DNA from: JBFWNZ01 sp050250795
GTDB taxonomy: Bacteria > Pseudomonadota > Alphaproteobacteria > UBA8366
Reading direction: 5' to 3'
Assembly: GCA_050250795.1 (NCBI GenBank)
Contig: JBFWNZ010000094.1
Coordinates: 1-11,581 of the forward strand
Length of the DNA: 11,581 nt
Below, piece by piece: positions 1 through 6,997 of the stretch (position 1 is its first letter; every line of letters begins with the position of its first letter). Made by a program: the position numbers and the translations under genes. The notes below the pieces were generated by a model. That model saw only the letters and a program-made list of their open reading frames with translations, was not told the origin of the DNA and searched no databases.

Positions 1-200
1 CCGATCGACCGGCCCGTCGATCCGCCGAGGACTGGATTCTTCTCCAGCAGCGCAACCCGCCGGCCCTGGTTGCGCGCCTCAATCGAAGCGGCGAGCCCGG
101 TCCCGCCGCCACCCACCACAACCACATCGAACACTTGTTCCGCGACCGCCGGCACAGCCGTGATCACACCGGACGAAGCCGGCTCCTTGCCCATATCCAT
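1..200 (-). CDS. FAD-dependent oxidoreductase, fumarate reductase/ketosteroid dehydrogenase-like (N-terminal fragment)
   Basis: Only the first 66 codons are present; the rest lies beyond the left edge. After about 23 variable residues a Rossmann strand VFDVVVVGGGGTG carries the dinucleotide-binding GxGxxG (G30, G32, G35). It is followed by the LLEKNP strand end with E53, expected to bind the FAD ribose, and then GGSTGRS (59-65). That last motif is the signature after the FAD site in the succinate dehydrogenase/fumarate reductase flavoprotein and 3-ketosteroid-delta1-dehydrogenase group. The ATG at 200 is preceded by GGGAGG with about 7 nt spacing; Met3 (ATG at 194) is an alternative start. 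The gene lies 52 bp downstream of the LLM monooxygenase on the same strand, so co-transcription is likely. The substrate cannot be told from this fragment; a 2-enoate or ketosteroid-type dehydrogenase would fit the neighbours. Confidence 0.85.
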   Translation of the reverse strand, partial: MDMGKEPASSGVITAVPAVAEQVFDVVVVGGGGTGLAASIEARNQGRRVALLEKNPVLGGSTGRSI

Positions 201-226
201 CTGCGTCCCTCCCGTTTCCGCCCATC

Positions 227-243
227 CGGATCGATGCGATCCG
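227..243 (-). other. Short perfect intercistronic stem-loop
   Basis: A perfect 7-bp inverted repeat (CGGATCG, 3-nt loop, CGATCCG) lies in the 52-bp gap between the LLM monooxygenase stop and the next flavoprotein start. No T-run follows it on the minus strand, so it does not look like an intrinsic terminator. It could be an mRNA-processing or stability hairpin, or simply chance. Confidence 0.35.
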
Positions 244-252
244 CCGGTCGGA

Positions 253-1479
253 CTATTGCTTCGGCTTTTTCGCCGTTTGGTCCGGATCCATGTCCTGGAT
301 GCCGAGCGTGCGATCGCGGTAGCCCTCAGGGACCGCACGGCCCGTATCGGTAAAGGCGCGGCGCACGGCCTCGACGTTGCGGCCGATCACATCCGCACGG
401 TTGGTGCGGGTGAATTCGTTGGAGACATAGAGCGTATCCAGCGAGCCCTGGAACCGCGGCATGACGTAACGGGCAAACAGCTCGTAGCTGCGCAGGGTCT
501 GCTCGCGGTTCGCCCATTCATGCGCCCGGAACAGCACCCCGCCGAACCCGCCATTGCTAAGCTCCAACAGCCGCTCGATGCCCTCGATCGCCACCTCGGG
601 CGAGCCGACCAGCGTGGTCCCCATCTTTACGCCGTCGCGCAACGGATCGTCGGAGCGGCCGGGCGGGCGTCCCAGCGTCTCCTCGAAATAGGTGACGGTC
701 TCGGCCCGCTCGCCCCGATGCACCTCGCGCAGCGCCTGCTCGGTGTCTTCCGCAAGATGCGCGACCACCACAAGACGCCAGTCCTTGCGGTTCATCGTGT
801 GGCCGTGCCCGGCCGCCGTCTCCTCGGCGATCTGCCACTGCTTGGCCAGCGCCTCCGGCCCGCCCGGCAGCCCCGCGCCGATGGACAGGACGCCCAGCCC
901 GTGCCGGCCGGCGGCCATCATGCCCGAGGGCGTGATCGTGCTGGCCACGGCGATGTGGAAGCAGGGATCGCTGTAGGGCGCCAGATGCAGCCGCGCCTTG
1001 TTCAGCTCGAACCAGTCCGTCTTCACCGTCAGCGGTTCATCGCATTTCAGCAGCGCGACGATGGTGTCGAGGGCCTCGACCATGCGGTCGCGCTGCGCCA
1101 CCGGATCGATGCCCAGCATATAGGCGTCCGAGGGCAGCGCGCCGGGACCGCAGCCCATCATGACGCGGCCGCGGGTCATGTGGTCGAGCTGGACGAAGCG
1201 CTGCGCCACCATGAACGGATTGTGGTAGGGCAGGCTGGTGACGCCCGAGCCGAGCATGATGTGCCGCGTTCGCTCGGCCGCGGCGGCGATGAAGATTTCC
1301 GGCGACGCAATGGTCTCCCAGCCGGCCGAATGATGCTCGCCGACCCAGGCTTCGTCATAACCCAGATGGTCGAGCCATTCGATCAGTTCGAGATCGCGGG
1401 CGAAGCCGAGGGTCGGATTTTCCCCCAGCCGGTGGAAGGGCGCGAGAAACACGCCGAATTTGAGGCCCCGACGAGACAT
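253..1479 (-). CDS. LLM-class flavin-dependent monooxygenase (limonene monooxygenase-like)
   Basis: A 408-residue protein of the bacterial luciferase-like (alpha/beta barrel) family, whose members use reduced flavin supplied by a separate reductase to oxygenate small organic substrates. The barrel opens with KFGVFLAPFH at residues 7-16. The conserved W-x-x-EHH follows (W45, E48-H50), then the TRHIMLGSGV strand (71-80) and the LDHMTRGRVMMGCGPG region (98-113), both typical of the family. The N-terminus resembles proteins annotated as limonene 1,2-monooxygenase, but the true substrate is unknown. The reading frame is open upstream to an ATG at 1593. The start at 1479 is preferred because AAGGA sits about 8 nt upstream and the barrel begins at once. 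The C-terminus (about 380-408) is a charged tail ending KKPKQ. The gene is divergent from the SDR gene and leads into the partial flavoprotein. No flavin reductase is visible. Confidence 0.9.
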   Translation of the reverse strand: MSRRGLKFGVFLAPFHRLGENPTLGFARDLELIEWLDHLGYDEAWVGEHHSAGWETIASPEIFIAAAAERTRHIMLGSGVTSLPYHNPFMVAQRFVQLDHMTRGRVMMGCGPGALPSDAYMLGIDPVAQRDRMVEALDTIVALLKCDEPLTVKTDWFELNKARLHLAPYSDPCFHIAVASTITPSGMMAAGRHGLGVLSIGAGLPGGPEALAKQWQIAEETAAGHGHTMNRKDWRLVVVAHLAEDTEQALREVHRGERAETVTYFEETLGRPPGRSDDPLRDGVKMGTTLVGSPEVAIEGIERLLELSNGGFGGVLFRAHEWANREQTLRSYELFARYVMPRFQGSLDTLYVSNEFTRTNRADVIGRNVEAVRRAFTDTGRAVPEGYRDRTLGIQDMDPDQTAKKPKQ

Positions 1480-1702
1480 ACTGCTGTCCTTGCTGTCGGC
1501 CCGGAACGGGCAATCGCGGCGCTGCGGCGTTGGCCAGGATGGGATGCGGCGGCCAAGCGGCACAATCAGGCCAAATCGGCGCGGCAAAAGCAAACGGCAA
1601 ACACATACGCTCGCGCATCCAAGCCGAGATTGCCCGCCTGCCGCCTCGGCGACTACAGTCTCGGCCAGAAACGGGTTCCAATTTCAGGAGGCAGGAAACG
1701 TC
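1480..1702. promoter_or_regulatory. Divergent intergenic region with short dyad repeats
   Basis: This 223-bp spacer separates divergently transcribed LLM and SDR genes and must hold both promoters. Two sets of short repeats are visible. TTGGCC at 1530-1535 is inverted against GGCCAA at 1551-1556, which recurs at 1569-1574. GCCGAG at 1623-1628 is inverted against CTCGGC at 1645-1650, which recurs at 1660-1665. Either set could be an operator for an unseen regulator, but six-base GC-rich repeats arise readily by chance here. No convincing small gene was found. Confidence 0.4.
1630..1659 (+). promoter_or_regulatory. Candidate sigma-70-like promoter for the SDR gene
   Basis: TTGCCC (1630-1635) and TACAGT (1654-1659) are separated by 18 nt and match the -35 and -10 consensus at four of six positions each. 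They lie about 45 nt before the SDR start codon. The CTCGGC repeats flank the -10 element. The match is weak, so this is only a suggestion. Confidence 0.22.
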
Positions 1703-2530
1703 ATGTCCAGCGAGACCGGATCGCTTGCAATCGTCACCGGTGCAGCAAGAGGGATTGGGGCCGCCATCGCACAGCGCCTGTCGGACGCGGGATATGCGGT
1801 CGCCATCTGGGACTATAACGGCGAGGGTGCGGCGGAGACTGCCGCCCAGTTCACCGCCGCCGGCCGGCGCGCCATCGCCGCCAAGGTCGACGTCGCGGAC
1901 GAAGCACAGGTCGAAGCGGCGACAACGGCCGCCGAGGCCGCATTCGGCGCGCCCTATCTTCTGGTGAACAACGCCGCCACCCGCCATCGCGAGCCGCTGG
2001 AAGAACTGAAGCGGACCAGCTGGGACCGCGAGATCGCCACCAACCTCACCGGCCCCTTCGTCTGCACCCAGATCGTCGGCCGGCGCATGCTGGCGGCCGG
2101 CAAGGGCTCGATCGTCAACCTTGCCTCCATGGCCGGCAGCTACGGCCAGGCAATGCGCGGCGCCTATACCCCGTCCAAGGCGGGGCTGATCGGACTGACG
2201 ACGCTGACGGCCGTGGAGTGGGGCTGCCGGGGTATCCGCTGCAACGCCATCAGCCCGGGCATGATCTCGACGCCCGCGCATGCGGAAGCCTACAGCAACG
2301 AGGCGCTGAAAGCCTCGCGCGAGGCGATGATCCCGCTAGGCCGCATCGGCGACGGCACCGATATCGGCGATGTCGTGGTGTTCCTGGCGTCGGATGCCGC
2401 GCGCTACATCAACGGCGCGAACATCCCCGTCGATGGCGGCGTCACCAAGGTGGTTCCGGCGTTGATGCCCGTACCCACGCCGAATGGCGAGATCGTGACC
2501 ACGCTGGCGCAGCTCCGCCTGCGCCGGTAG
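1703..2530 (+). CDS. SDR family oxidoreductase
   Basis: A 275-residue classical short-chain dehydrogenase/reductase, a soluble NAD(P)-dependent enzyme that interconverts alcohols and ketones. The cofactor motif TGAARGIG is at 12-19, and D37 at the end of the second strand favours NAD(H) over NADP(H). NNAA is at 89-92. The catalytic tetrad is complete: N114, S142, Y155 and K159 (YTPSK). ISPGMIST (183-190) and the terminal NIPVDGG (240-246) are family hallmarks. About 25 residues follow the usual C-terminus (Pro-rich VPALMPVPTPNG), slightly longer than typical. AGGAGG at 1686-1691, 11 nt upstream, supports the ATG at 1703. It is the only plus-strand gene here, diverges from the LLM monooxygenase and ends 10 bp from the selO stop. 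It may oxidise an alcohol formed by the monooxygenase pathway; the substrate is unknown. Confidence 0.95.
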   Translation: MSSETGSLAIVTGAARGIGAAIAQRLSDAGYAVAIWDYNGEGAAETAAQFTAAGRRAIAAKVDVADEAQVEAATTAAEAAFGAPYLLVNNAATRHREPLEELKRTSWDREIATNLTGPFVCTQIVGRRMLAAGKGSIVNLASMAGSYGQAMRGAYTPSKAGLIGLTTLTAVEWGCRGIRCNAISPGMISTPAHAEAYSNEALKASREAMIPLGRIGDGTDIGDVVVFLASDAARYINGANIPVDGGVTKVVPALMPVPTPNGEIVTTLAQLRLRR

Positions 2531-2540
2531 CCCCGGCCGG

Positions 2541-3977
2541 TCAGGTCCCGCAGAAAGTCTGGAGCACCCGTTCCCCGGCGGGTGCCGGCGCCTCGAATGC
2601 TTCGAAGCCGGCGCGGCGCTCATAAGGCTTCGACAGCACGTCGAGAAGCGTGTGCAGCGGCTGCAAATCGCCATCGCCGGCTGCCCGCAATGCCGCCTCG
2701 ACCCTGTGATTGCGCGGGATATAGACAGGATTGGCCGCCTGCATCAGCAACTGCGCGGCCTGCTTTGATTCCGGCTGCGCCGCGAGGCGCGCCTGCCAGC
2801 GCACGGACCATTCTACGAACGCGTCATCCGCAGCCGCAGGCGCGGCGCCATCCGCAAAAGCCCGGAATGTCGCCGTGTAGTCCGCTTCGCGCGCCTGCAT
2901 CCAGGCCAGCAGATCCTCGATCAGCGTCATGTCATCCGGCTGCTCGCCAAACAGGCCGAGCTTGCGGCGCATCATCGCGTTCCAGCCGGCGCGGAACAGA
3001 TCGTTGAAACGCAGGACGCGTTCCGTCGCCCCTTCCACCGCCTTTTCCGGTTCGGCATCGATCAGCGGCAGCAGCGCCTCGGCGAAACGCGCAAGATTCC
3101 AAACTGCGATGGACGGCTGATTGCCATAAGCGTAGCGCCGCTGCCAGTCGATGGAGCTGAAGGTCGTGGCGGGGTCGTAGGCCTCCATAAAGGCGCAAGG
3201 GCCGTAATCGATCGTCTCGCCGGACACGGTCATGTTGTCCGTATTCATCACGCCATGGATGAAGCCGACCCGCATCCATTCGACCAGCAAAGCCGCCTGT
3301 CGCTCGACCACCGCGCCGAGCAGCGCCAGCGCCGGATTCCCGGCCTCTCGGAGATGGGGGTAATGGCGGTCGATCGCATAACCGACCAGCGACGTCAGGC
3401 TCGCGATATCCTGGCGGGCGGCCGCGTACTGGAACGTCCCGACACGCAGGTGGCTGGCGGCGACACGGGCCAGCACGGCACCCGGCAGGACCTCCTCGCG
3501 ATAGACCGGTTCGCCCGTCGCAACCACTGCGAGGCTGCGGGTCGTGGGTATGCCCAGCGCATGCATGCCTTCGCTGACGATATACTCGCGCAGCATCGGC
3601 CCGAGCGCAGCGCGGCCGTCGCCGCGACGCGAATAGGGCGTCTGGCCGGCGCCCTTCAGTTGGAGGTCGCAACGCCGGCCGTCGGGCGCGACATGCTCGC
3701 CGAGGACCACCGCACGGCCGTCGCCCAGCATGGTGAAGTTGCCGAACTGATGGCCGGCATAAGCCTGTGCGATCGGCGTCGCGCCGGCCGGCACGGCGTT
3801 TCCGGCCAAAATTGCCGTGAGTTCCGACTCATCCAGACCGTCTATCCGCAGCCCGAGCCTATCGGCCAGCGCATGATTGAAGATGACCAATGCGGGTTCG
3901 CGGACGGGCGTCGGCGCGACGTGCGAAAACAGGCTGTCGGGCAGCCTCGCAAAACTGTTGTCGAATTGCCAGTTCAC
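2541..3977 (-). CDS. selO: Protein adenylyltransferase SelO (YdiU/UPF0061 family)
   Basis: A 478-residue SelO pseudokinase, the same length as E. coli YdiU. The family transfers AMP from ATP to Ser, Thr or Tyr of proteins involved in redox homeostasis. The nucleotide-site residues known from Pseudomonas syringae SelO all appear with a constant offset of five: K108 (LKGAGQTPYSRRGDGRAAL), E131, R171, R178, then D247 and N248 in HGVMNTDN and D257 in DYGP. GDGR (85-88) and AYAGHQFGNF (72-81) are further hallmarks. A penultimate-region Cys (C476, ending CGT) occupies the place of selenocysteine in eukaryotic SelO. C261 lies just after DYGP, near but not aligned with E. coli C272, its disulfide partner. 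Translation starts at GTG (3977-3975), with GAGG 7 nt upstream; the next in-frame Met lies far inside the conserved core. It follows the CoA-transferase after 115 bp and converges on the SDR gene. Confidence 0.96.
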   Translation of the reverse strand: MNWQFDNSFARLPDSLFSHVAPTPVREPALVIFNHALADRLGLRIDGLDESELTAILAGNAVPAGATPIAQAYAGHQFGNFTMLGDGRAVVLGEHVAPDGRRCDLQLKGAGQTPYSRRGDGRAALGPMLREYIVSEGMHALGIPTTRSLAVVATGEPVYREEVLPGAVLARVAASHLRVGTFQYAAARQDIASLTSLVGYAIDRHYPHLREAGNPALALLGAVVERQAALLVEWMRVGFIHGVMNTDNMTVSGETIDYGPCAFMEAYDPATTFSSIDWQRRYAYGNQPSIAVWNLARFAEALLPLIDAEPEKAVEGATERVLRFNDLFRAGWNAMMRRKLGLFGEQPDDMTLIEDLLAWMQAREADYTATFRAFADGAAPAAADDAFVEWSVRWQARLAAQPESKQAAQLLMQAANPVYIPRNHRVEAALRAAGDGDLQPLHTLLDVLSKPYERRAGFEAFEAPAPAGERVLQTFCGT

Positions 3978-4092
3978 GCCATCGCCTCATGCCAGTGCGG
4001 AATGCCGATACCAACGGAGATAATGGACATGGGGTCAATATGCCAGAGGGCACCCTTTGACGCGCCCGCGTCCGGCAACTGACCGGCCGCCT
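3978..4092. other. 115-bp spacer between CoA-transferase and selO
   Basis: This is the longest gap on the minus strand and may separate two transcription units. On the minus strand, TTGACC (complement of 4033-4038) would serve as a -35 element, but no good -10 lies at the right distance; the best is TGGTAT after 19 nt. No hairpin with a T-run follows the CoA-transferase stop, so read-through into selO is possible. The selO ribosome-binding GAGG is at 3988-3985. Confidence 0.3.
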
Positions 4093-5529
4093 CTAAACCG
4101 GCCAGGCGGGTGGATGAGTCCCCAACGGCGACGCCGGCCGATCCCAGCATGGCGGCGTCTCGGAAAGCCCCACGACCGGACCGACATAACCCAGCCGCCC
4201 GAAAGCGGTGTCCCGCTGCTGCCAGAGAGGACCGAGGTCGTCATGGGAAAGCGGAGATCGCATTCGAGCATCCTCGCCCTGCACCCGACCGAGGCTCTCC
4301 ACCCAGCGACCGGTCTGGGCCAGAGAGACGCGAACGCGATAGCTGCCGCCCTCCACCGCCCGTCGTGCCAGCGCCACCATGGCACCGAAGGCTCCCAGAT
4401 AGCCGGCGACATAGTCAAGGGGATTGCCGGGCAGATGCCGCGGCCGCCGTTCATCGCCATTCTCGAAGGCGATGCCGCTCGACGACTGAATGATGGAGTC
4501 GAAACCCCGCCGCCCTTGCCAGGGGCCGACATGACCGAAAGCGGAAATGCTGACATGCACGATGCCCGGCCGTACCGCGGCCAGGGCTTCGGGTCCAAAC
4601 CCCAGCGCATCCAGCGAACCGGGCCGATAGGCCTGCGAGAACACGTCGCCGGTCCTGACCAGCGACAGCAGCCGTTCTCGCCCTTCCCGCTGCCGCAGAT
4701 CGGCATAGGCGTTCACCTTGCCATGCCCCGAATCCATCACGAGCGTGGGAATGAAGGGCAGGTGCGCCGCCCCGATCCGCATGACATCGGCGCCATGCTC
4801 CGCGAGGGTGCGCCCGCAGATGGGGCCGGCCAGATGCCGCGTCAGATCCAGAACCCGGATGTTCGATAACGGCCGGCCGGCCGGTGGCAGGGGCTCAGGC
4901 GGGCTGTCGCCGATCCGCTCGATTTCCATCAGAGGAAGACTGGCGATTGCGGCGCAGTGAGGATGCTGCCGCCACTCGTCCGAACGCCGCACGAACGCAA
5001 TGCACATGCGTTTGTCGATCAGCGCTTCCTCCAGCTCCGGCATGTCCCAGCGAGCCACGGCGCGGGCAACCGCGTCGCGATCCGCACCGCATCCAAGAAC
5101 CGCGAGCACGCCGTCGCGGTGATGGGGAAAATTGCAGTGAAACTGAATCCAGCGGCCGTCCCGGCCCTGCCACAGACCCGAAATCGGGTCCCACATGGTC
5201 GGCGGCTCCTTCCCCTCGATTCTCAGGAAATCGAAGGCCGAAACCGCAATCGCGCCATGCTTGCGAGATACCGTGACATGCTGTCGCCGGCCGGTCCGCA
5301 GATGCCAGAGGTCGGCGACGGCCAGCCCGCAGGCCGCCACAGCCGCGGTGCCCGCAACCTCGGACAAAAAATTGGTGGGCAGAATCGGGCCGTCTCCGGG
5401 AATCGAGAGCCCGTCCTCCACCGTGAGCGGCCGGCCCACGGTCGCAAGAATATGGTCAAGCGCCTCTGCCTGCCCGGCCGCACGCCGGACAGGCACCTCC
5501 TCATGGGATATCCCCGACCGAACCGACAT
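4093..5529 (-). CDS. Family III (CaiB/BaiF) CoA-transferase with permuted domain order
   Basis: A 478-residue protein of the formyl-CoA transferase/CaiB family, which moves CoA between carboxylic acids through an aspartyl-CoA anhydride. The order is unusual. Residues 55-205 resemble the part that normally follows the catalytic Asp, including GLWQGRDGRWIQFH at 118-131. Residues 219-410 resemble the normal N-terminus and centre: LSNIRVLDLTRHLAGPICGR at 221-240, NAYADLR, VFSQAYRPG at 296-304 and SISAFGHVGPWQGRRGFD at 327-344. The likely nucleophile is D372 in LDYVAGY; the equivalent position in the first copy is S56. The end (ETPPCWDRP, THPPAWP) looks natural rather than truncated. I recall similar-length relatives in proteobacteria, so it is probably intact and active. 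A strong GGGGAGGAG lies about 6 nt before the ATG. It is the last gene of the presumed operon, 44 bp after an MmgE/PrpD gene, and would activate that pathway's acid. Confidence 0.92.
   Translation of the reverse strand: MSVRSGISHEEVPVRRAAGQAEALDHILATVGRPLTVEDGLSIPGDGPILPTNFLSEVAGTAAVAACGLAVADLWHLRTGRRQHVTVSRKHGAIAVSAFDFLRIEGKEPPTMWDPISGLWQGRDGRWIQFHCNFPHHRDGVLAVLGCGADRDAVARAVARWDMPELEEALIDKRMCIAFVRRSDEWRQHPHCAAIASLPLMEIERIGDSPPEPLPPAGRPLSNIRVLDLTRHLAGPICGRTLAEHGADVMRIGAAHLPFIPTLVMDSGHGKVNAYADLRQREGRERLLSLVRTGDVFSQAYRPGSLDALGFGPEALAAVRPGIVHVSISAFGHVGPWQGRRGFDSIIQSSSGIAFENGDERRPRHLPGNPLDYVAGYLGAFGAMVALARRAVEGGSYRVRVSLAQTGRWVESLGRVQGEDARMRSPLSHDDLGPLWQQRDTAFGRLGYVGPVVGLSETPPCWDRPASPLGTHPPAWPV
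4318..4419 (-). repeat. Internal protein repeat, second copy (CoA-transferase residues 371-404)
   Basis: LDYVAGYLGAFGAMVALARR continues to GGSYRVRVSL. It matches the first copy at 5260-5367 with a two-residue gap and carries the presumed catalytic Asp372. The pair marks the overlap expected if the protein arose by duplication followed by loss of both outer halves. Confidence 0.6.
5260..5367 (-). repeat. Internal protein repeat, first copy (CoA-transferase residues 55-90)
   Basis: LSEVAGTAAVAACGLAVADL continues to RRQHVTVSR. It aligns with the second copy at 4318-4419 over the helix after the catalytic position and the strand ending V-x-V-S. Here Ser56 stands at the catalytic Asp position. 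The repeat is seen at protein level only; the DNA is diverged. Confidence 0.6.
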
Positions 5530-5573
5530 TGCCGCTCCTCCCCATCCAGATGGCGGCGTCCCGCAGCCGCGTT

Positions 5574-6962
5574 TCAGACCGTCGTGCAGGCAGCCATCAG
5601 GTCCGCAAGGCTGCTGTTGCGGAAATCCAGGGCGGTCGCGATGACGCGCTTGCGCACGGCCGGCGAAAGCCGATCTCCCGCAAGCCGGTGGAACTTGTCG
5701 GCGATGTCCGCATCGGTCAGCGGATTGCGCGGGTCGCCTTTCGGGAAAGGCACATGCTTCGACACCGTCGCACCGTTCCGCAGCCTCACCGTCACGCGGG
5801 TCGGACGATTGGCCGGAAAGCCGCCATCCATCGACGGGTCATGAACGCAGACCACTTTCGCCAGCATCGCCTTGAGATCCGGCGCTTCCCATCGCCGGGC
5901 GTCCAGTTGGCCGAGATGATAGTCGCCGTCGAGGAGCGAGACCCCGACGCAGTAGGGCAGGCTGTGGTCGGCCGTCTCGCGCGCATCGATCTCATAGCGG
6001 GACGTGCCGCCCATCCCATGCACCATATCTTCGAGCAGCCAGCCGAAGGCAGCGACTTCCACGGCCTCGATATCTTCCGGACGAAAGCCGTTCTCGCGGC
6101 GAAGGCCGAGGGCCGCGTCGATGGAGCTGTGAATGACGTATGCGGCGGGATACTGCTTCAGGCAGGTCCGCGGCAGGCGCCATGCCTCGACGGGACCGGC
6201 CAGCACATCCCAGTCGCATTCGCCGAACACCAGCTTCGAGAGCCCCCGCTTGCCCTCGAAGACGTCGAGCGGCCCGGTCACGCCGTTGGCGGCGAGATAG
6301 GCGGCCTCGATCCCGCGCGACACGGCAAGGCCGGCGCTGGCCGCCTTCATCATCGAGATCTGGCCCACCCGCACCTGCCCGGGCACGGGGTAACTGCCGG
6401 CAATGGCGATGGCATGCGCCAGCCGCGCCGGATTGAGCCGAAGCTGCACGCCCGCCGAGACGGCGCTGGCCAGCGTTACGAAGGTCGTATGGTCCCAGCC
6501 CGTTTTCTTGAAGAATGAGACCTTGGTGAACTCCGTCGTCCGCATCTGCACTTCGTAGGCGACGAGGATCGCCGTGAGCACCTGGAGCGGCGACGCGTCC
6601 GTCACCTCTCCCACGGCGAGACACCCGCCGATATTGTCGCTGGGATGCGCCGGATCGCGCGCCCAGTCGCAATCGTTCATGTCGACATGACGGAGCATGG
6701 TGCTGTTGCACAGCGCCGCCCCCAGCACCGAACTCGTCTCGGCCGTTCCGAGGATGCGGGCATGCGGCTGGCCGCCGATCATCCTGGCCCATTGCCGGAC
6801 CGCCCGGACCGGTGCGGCGTTCACACCCGCCATCGCACAGGCCAATGTGTCGAGCAGGATGCGTTCGGCCGCGTGCAGCACCGCCTCGTCGCGAACGGGC
6901 TCAACGACGGCGGCATGGATGCTCTGGGCCAGCCGTTCGGCCACGGAAACGGTCTTGGTCAT
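5574..6962 (-). CDS. MmgE/PrpD family protein (2-methylcitrate dehydratase-like), copy 1
   Basis: A 462-residue member of the MmgE/PrpD fold, which includes 2-methylcitrate dehydratase, cis-aconitate decarboxylase and iminodisuccinate epimerase. The helical N-terminal domain has the active-site segment RHVDMNDCD (91-99) and HPSDN (106-110), where the D-x-N-D and His residues are typical of the PrpD branch. GWDHTTFV (158-165) follows. KAASAGLAVSRGIEAA (208-223) and GVTGPLDVFEGKRG (229-242) match the conserved core, as do LKQYPA (270-275) with H280, and DHSLPY (334-339). The protein appears full length. The ATG at 6962 has AAAGG and AGGACAGG close upstream. It lies 35 bp after the TcuA-like flavoprotein and 44 bp before the CoA-transferase. 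A hydro-lyase or decarboxylase acting on a citrate- or aconitate-like acid is likely; which one cannot be decided here. Confidence 0.93.
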   Translation of the reverse strand: MTKTVSVAERLAQSIHAAVVEPVRDEAVLHAAERILLDTLACAMAGVNAAPVRAVRQWARMIGGQPHARILGTAETSSVLGAALCNSTMLRHVDMNDCDWARDPAHPSDNIGGCLAVGEVTDASPLQVLTAILVAYEVQMRTTEFTKVSFFKKTGWDHTTFVTLASAVSAGVQLRLNPARLAHAIAIAGSYPVPGQVRVGQISMMKAASAGLAVSRGIEAAYLAANGVTGPLDVFEGKRGLSKLVFGECDWDVLAGPVEAWRLPRTCLKQYPAAYVIHSSIDAALGLRRENGFRPEDIEAVEVAAFGWLLEDMVHGMGGTSRYEIDARETADHSLPYCVGVSLLDGDYHLGQLDARRWEAPDLKAMLAKVVCVHDPSMDGGFPANRPTRVTVRLRNGATVSKHVPFPKGDPRNPLTDADIADKFHRLAGDRLSPAVRKRVIATALDFRNSSLADLMAACTTV

Positions 6963-6997
6963 CGCCTTTGCCCTGTCCTGTTTGCGTTAAACAATCC

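Noticed and set aside
1480..1593. N-terminal extension of the LLM monooxygenase to an ATG at 1593
   Set aside because: The extra 38 residues are Arg/Pro-rich and precede the conserved barrel start; a proper ribosome site lies before the ATG at 1479.
70..1818. A long plus-strand open frame opposite the LLM monooxygenase
   Set aside because: Its composition is Arg/His/Ala-rich with no recognisable domain, and it is fully antisense to a well-supported gene; such frames are expected in GC-rich DNA.
2531..2540. Bidirectional terminator between the convergent SDR and selO genes
   Set aside because: The gap is 10 bp with no stem and no T-run; any terminator would have to lie inside coding sequence.
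4084..4102. Possible terminator hairpin (GGCCG ... CGGCC) at the CoA-transferase stop
   Set aside because: The stem is only 5 bp with a 9-nt loop, overlaps the stop codon and has no T-run on either strand.
5553..5570. Small hairpin (GCGGC / GCCGC) between MmgE/PrpD copy 1 and the CoA-transferase
   Set aside because: Five GC pairs with an 8-nt loop are expected by chance in DNA of this composition.
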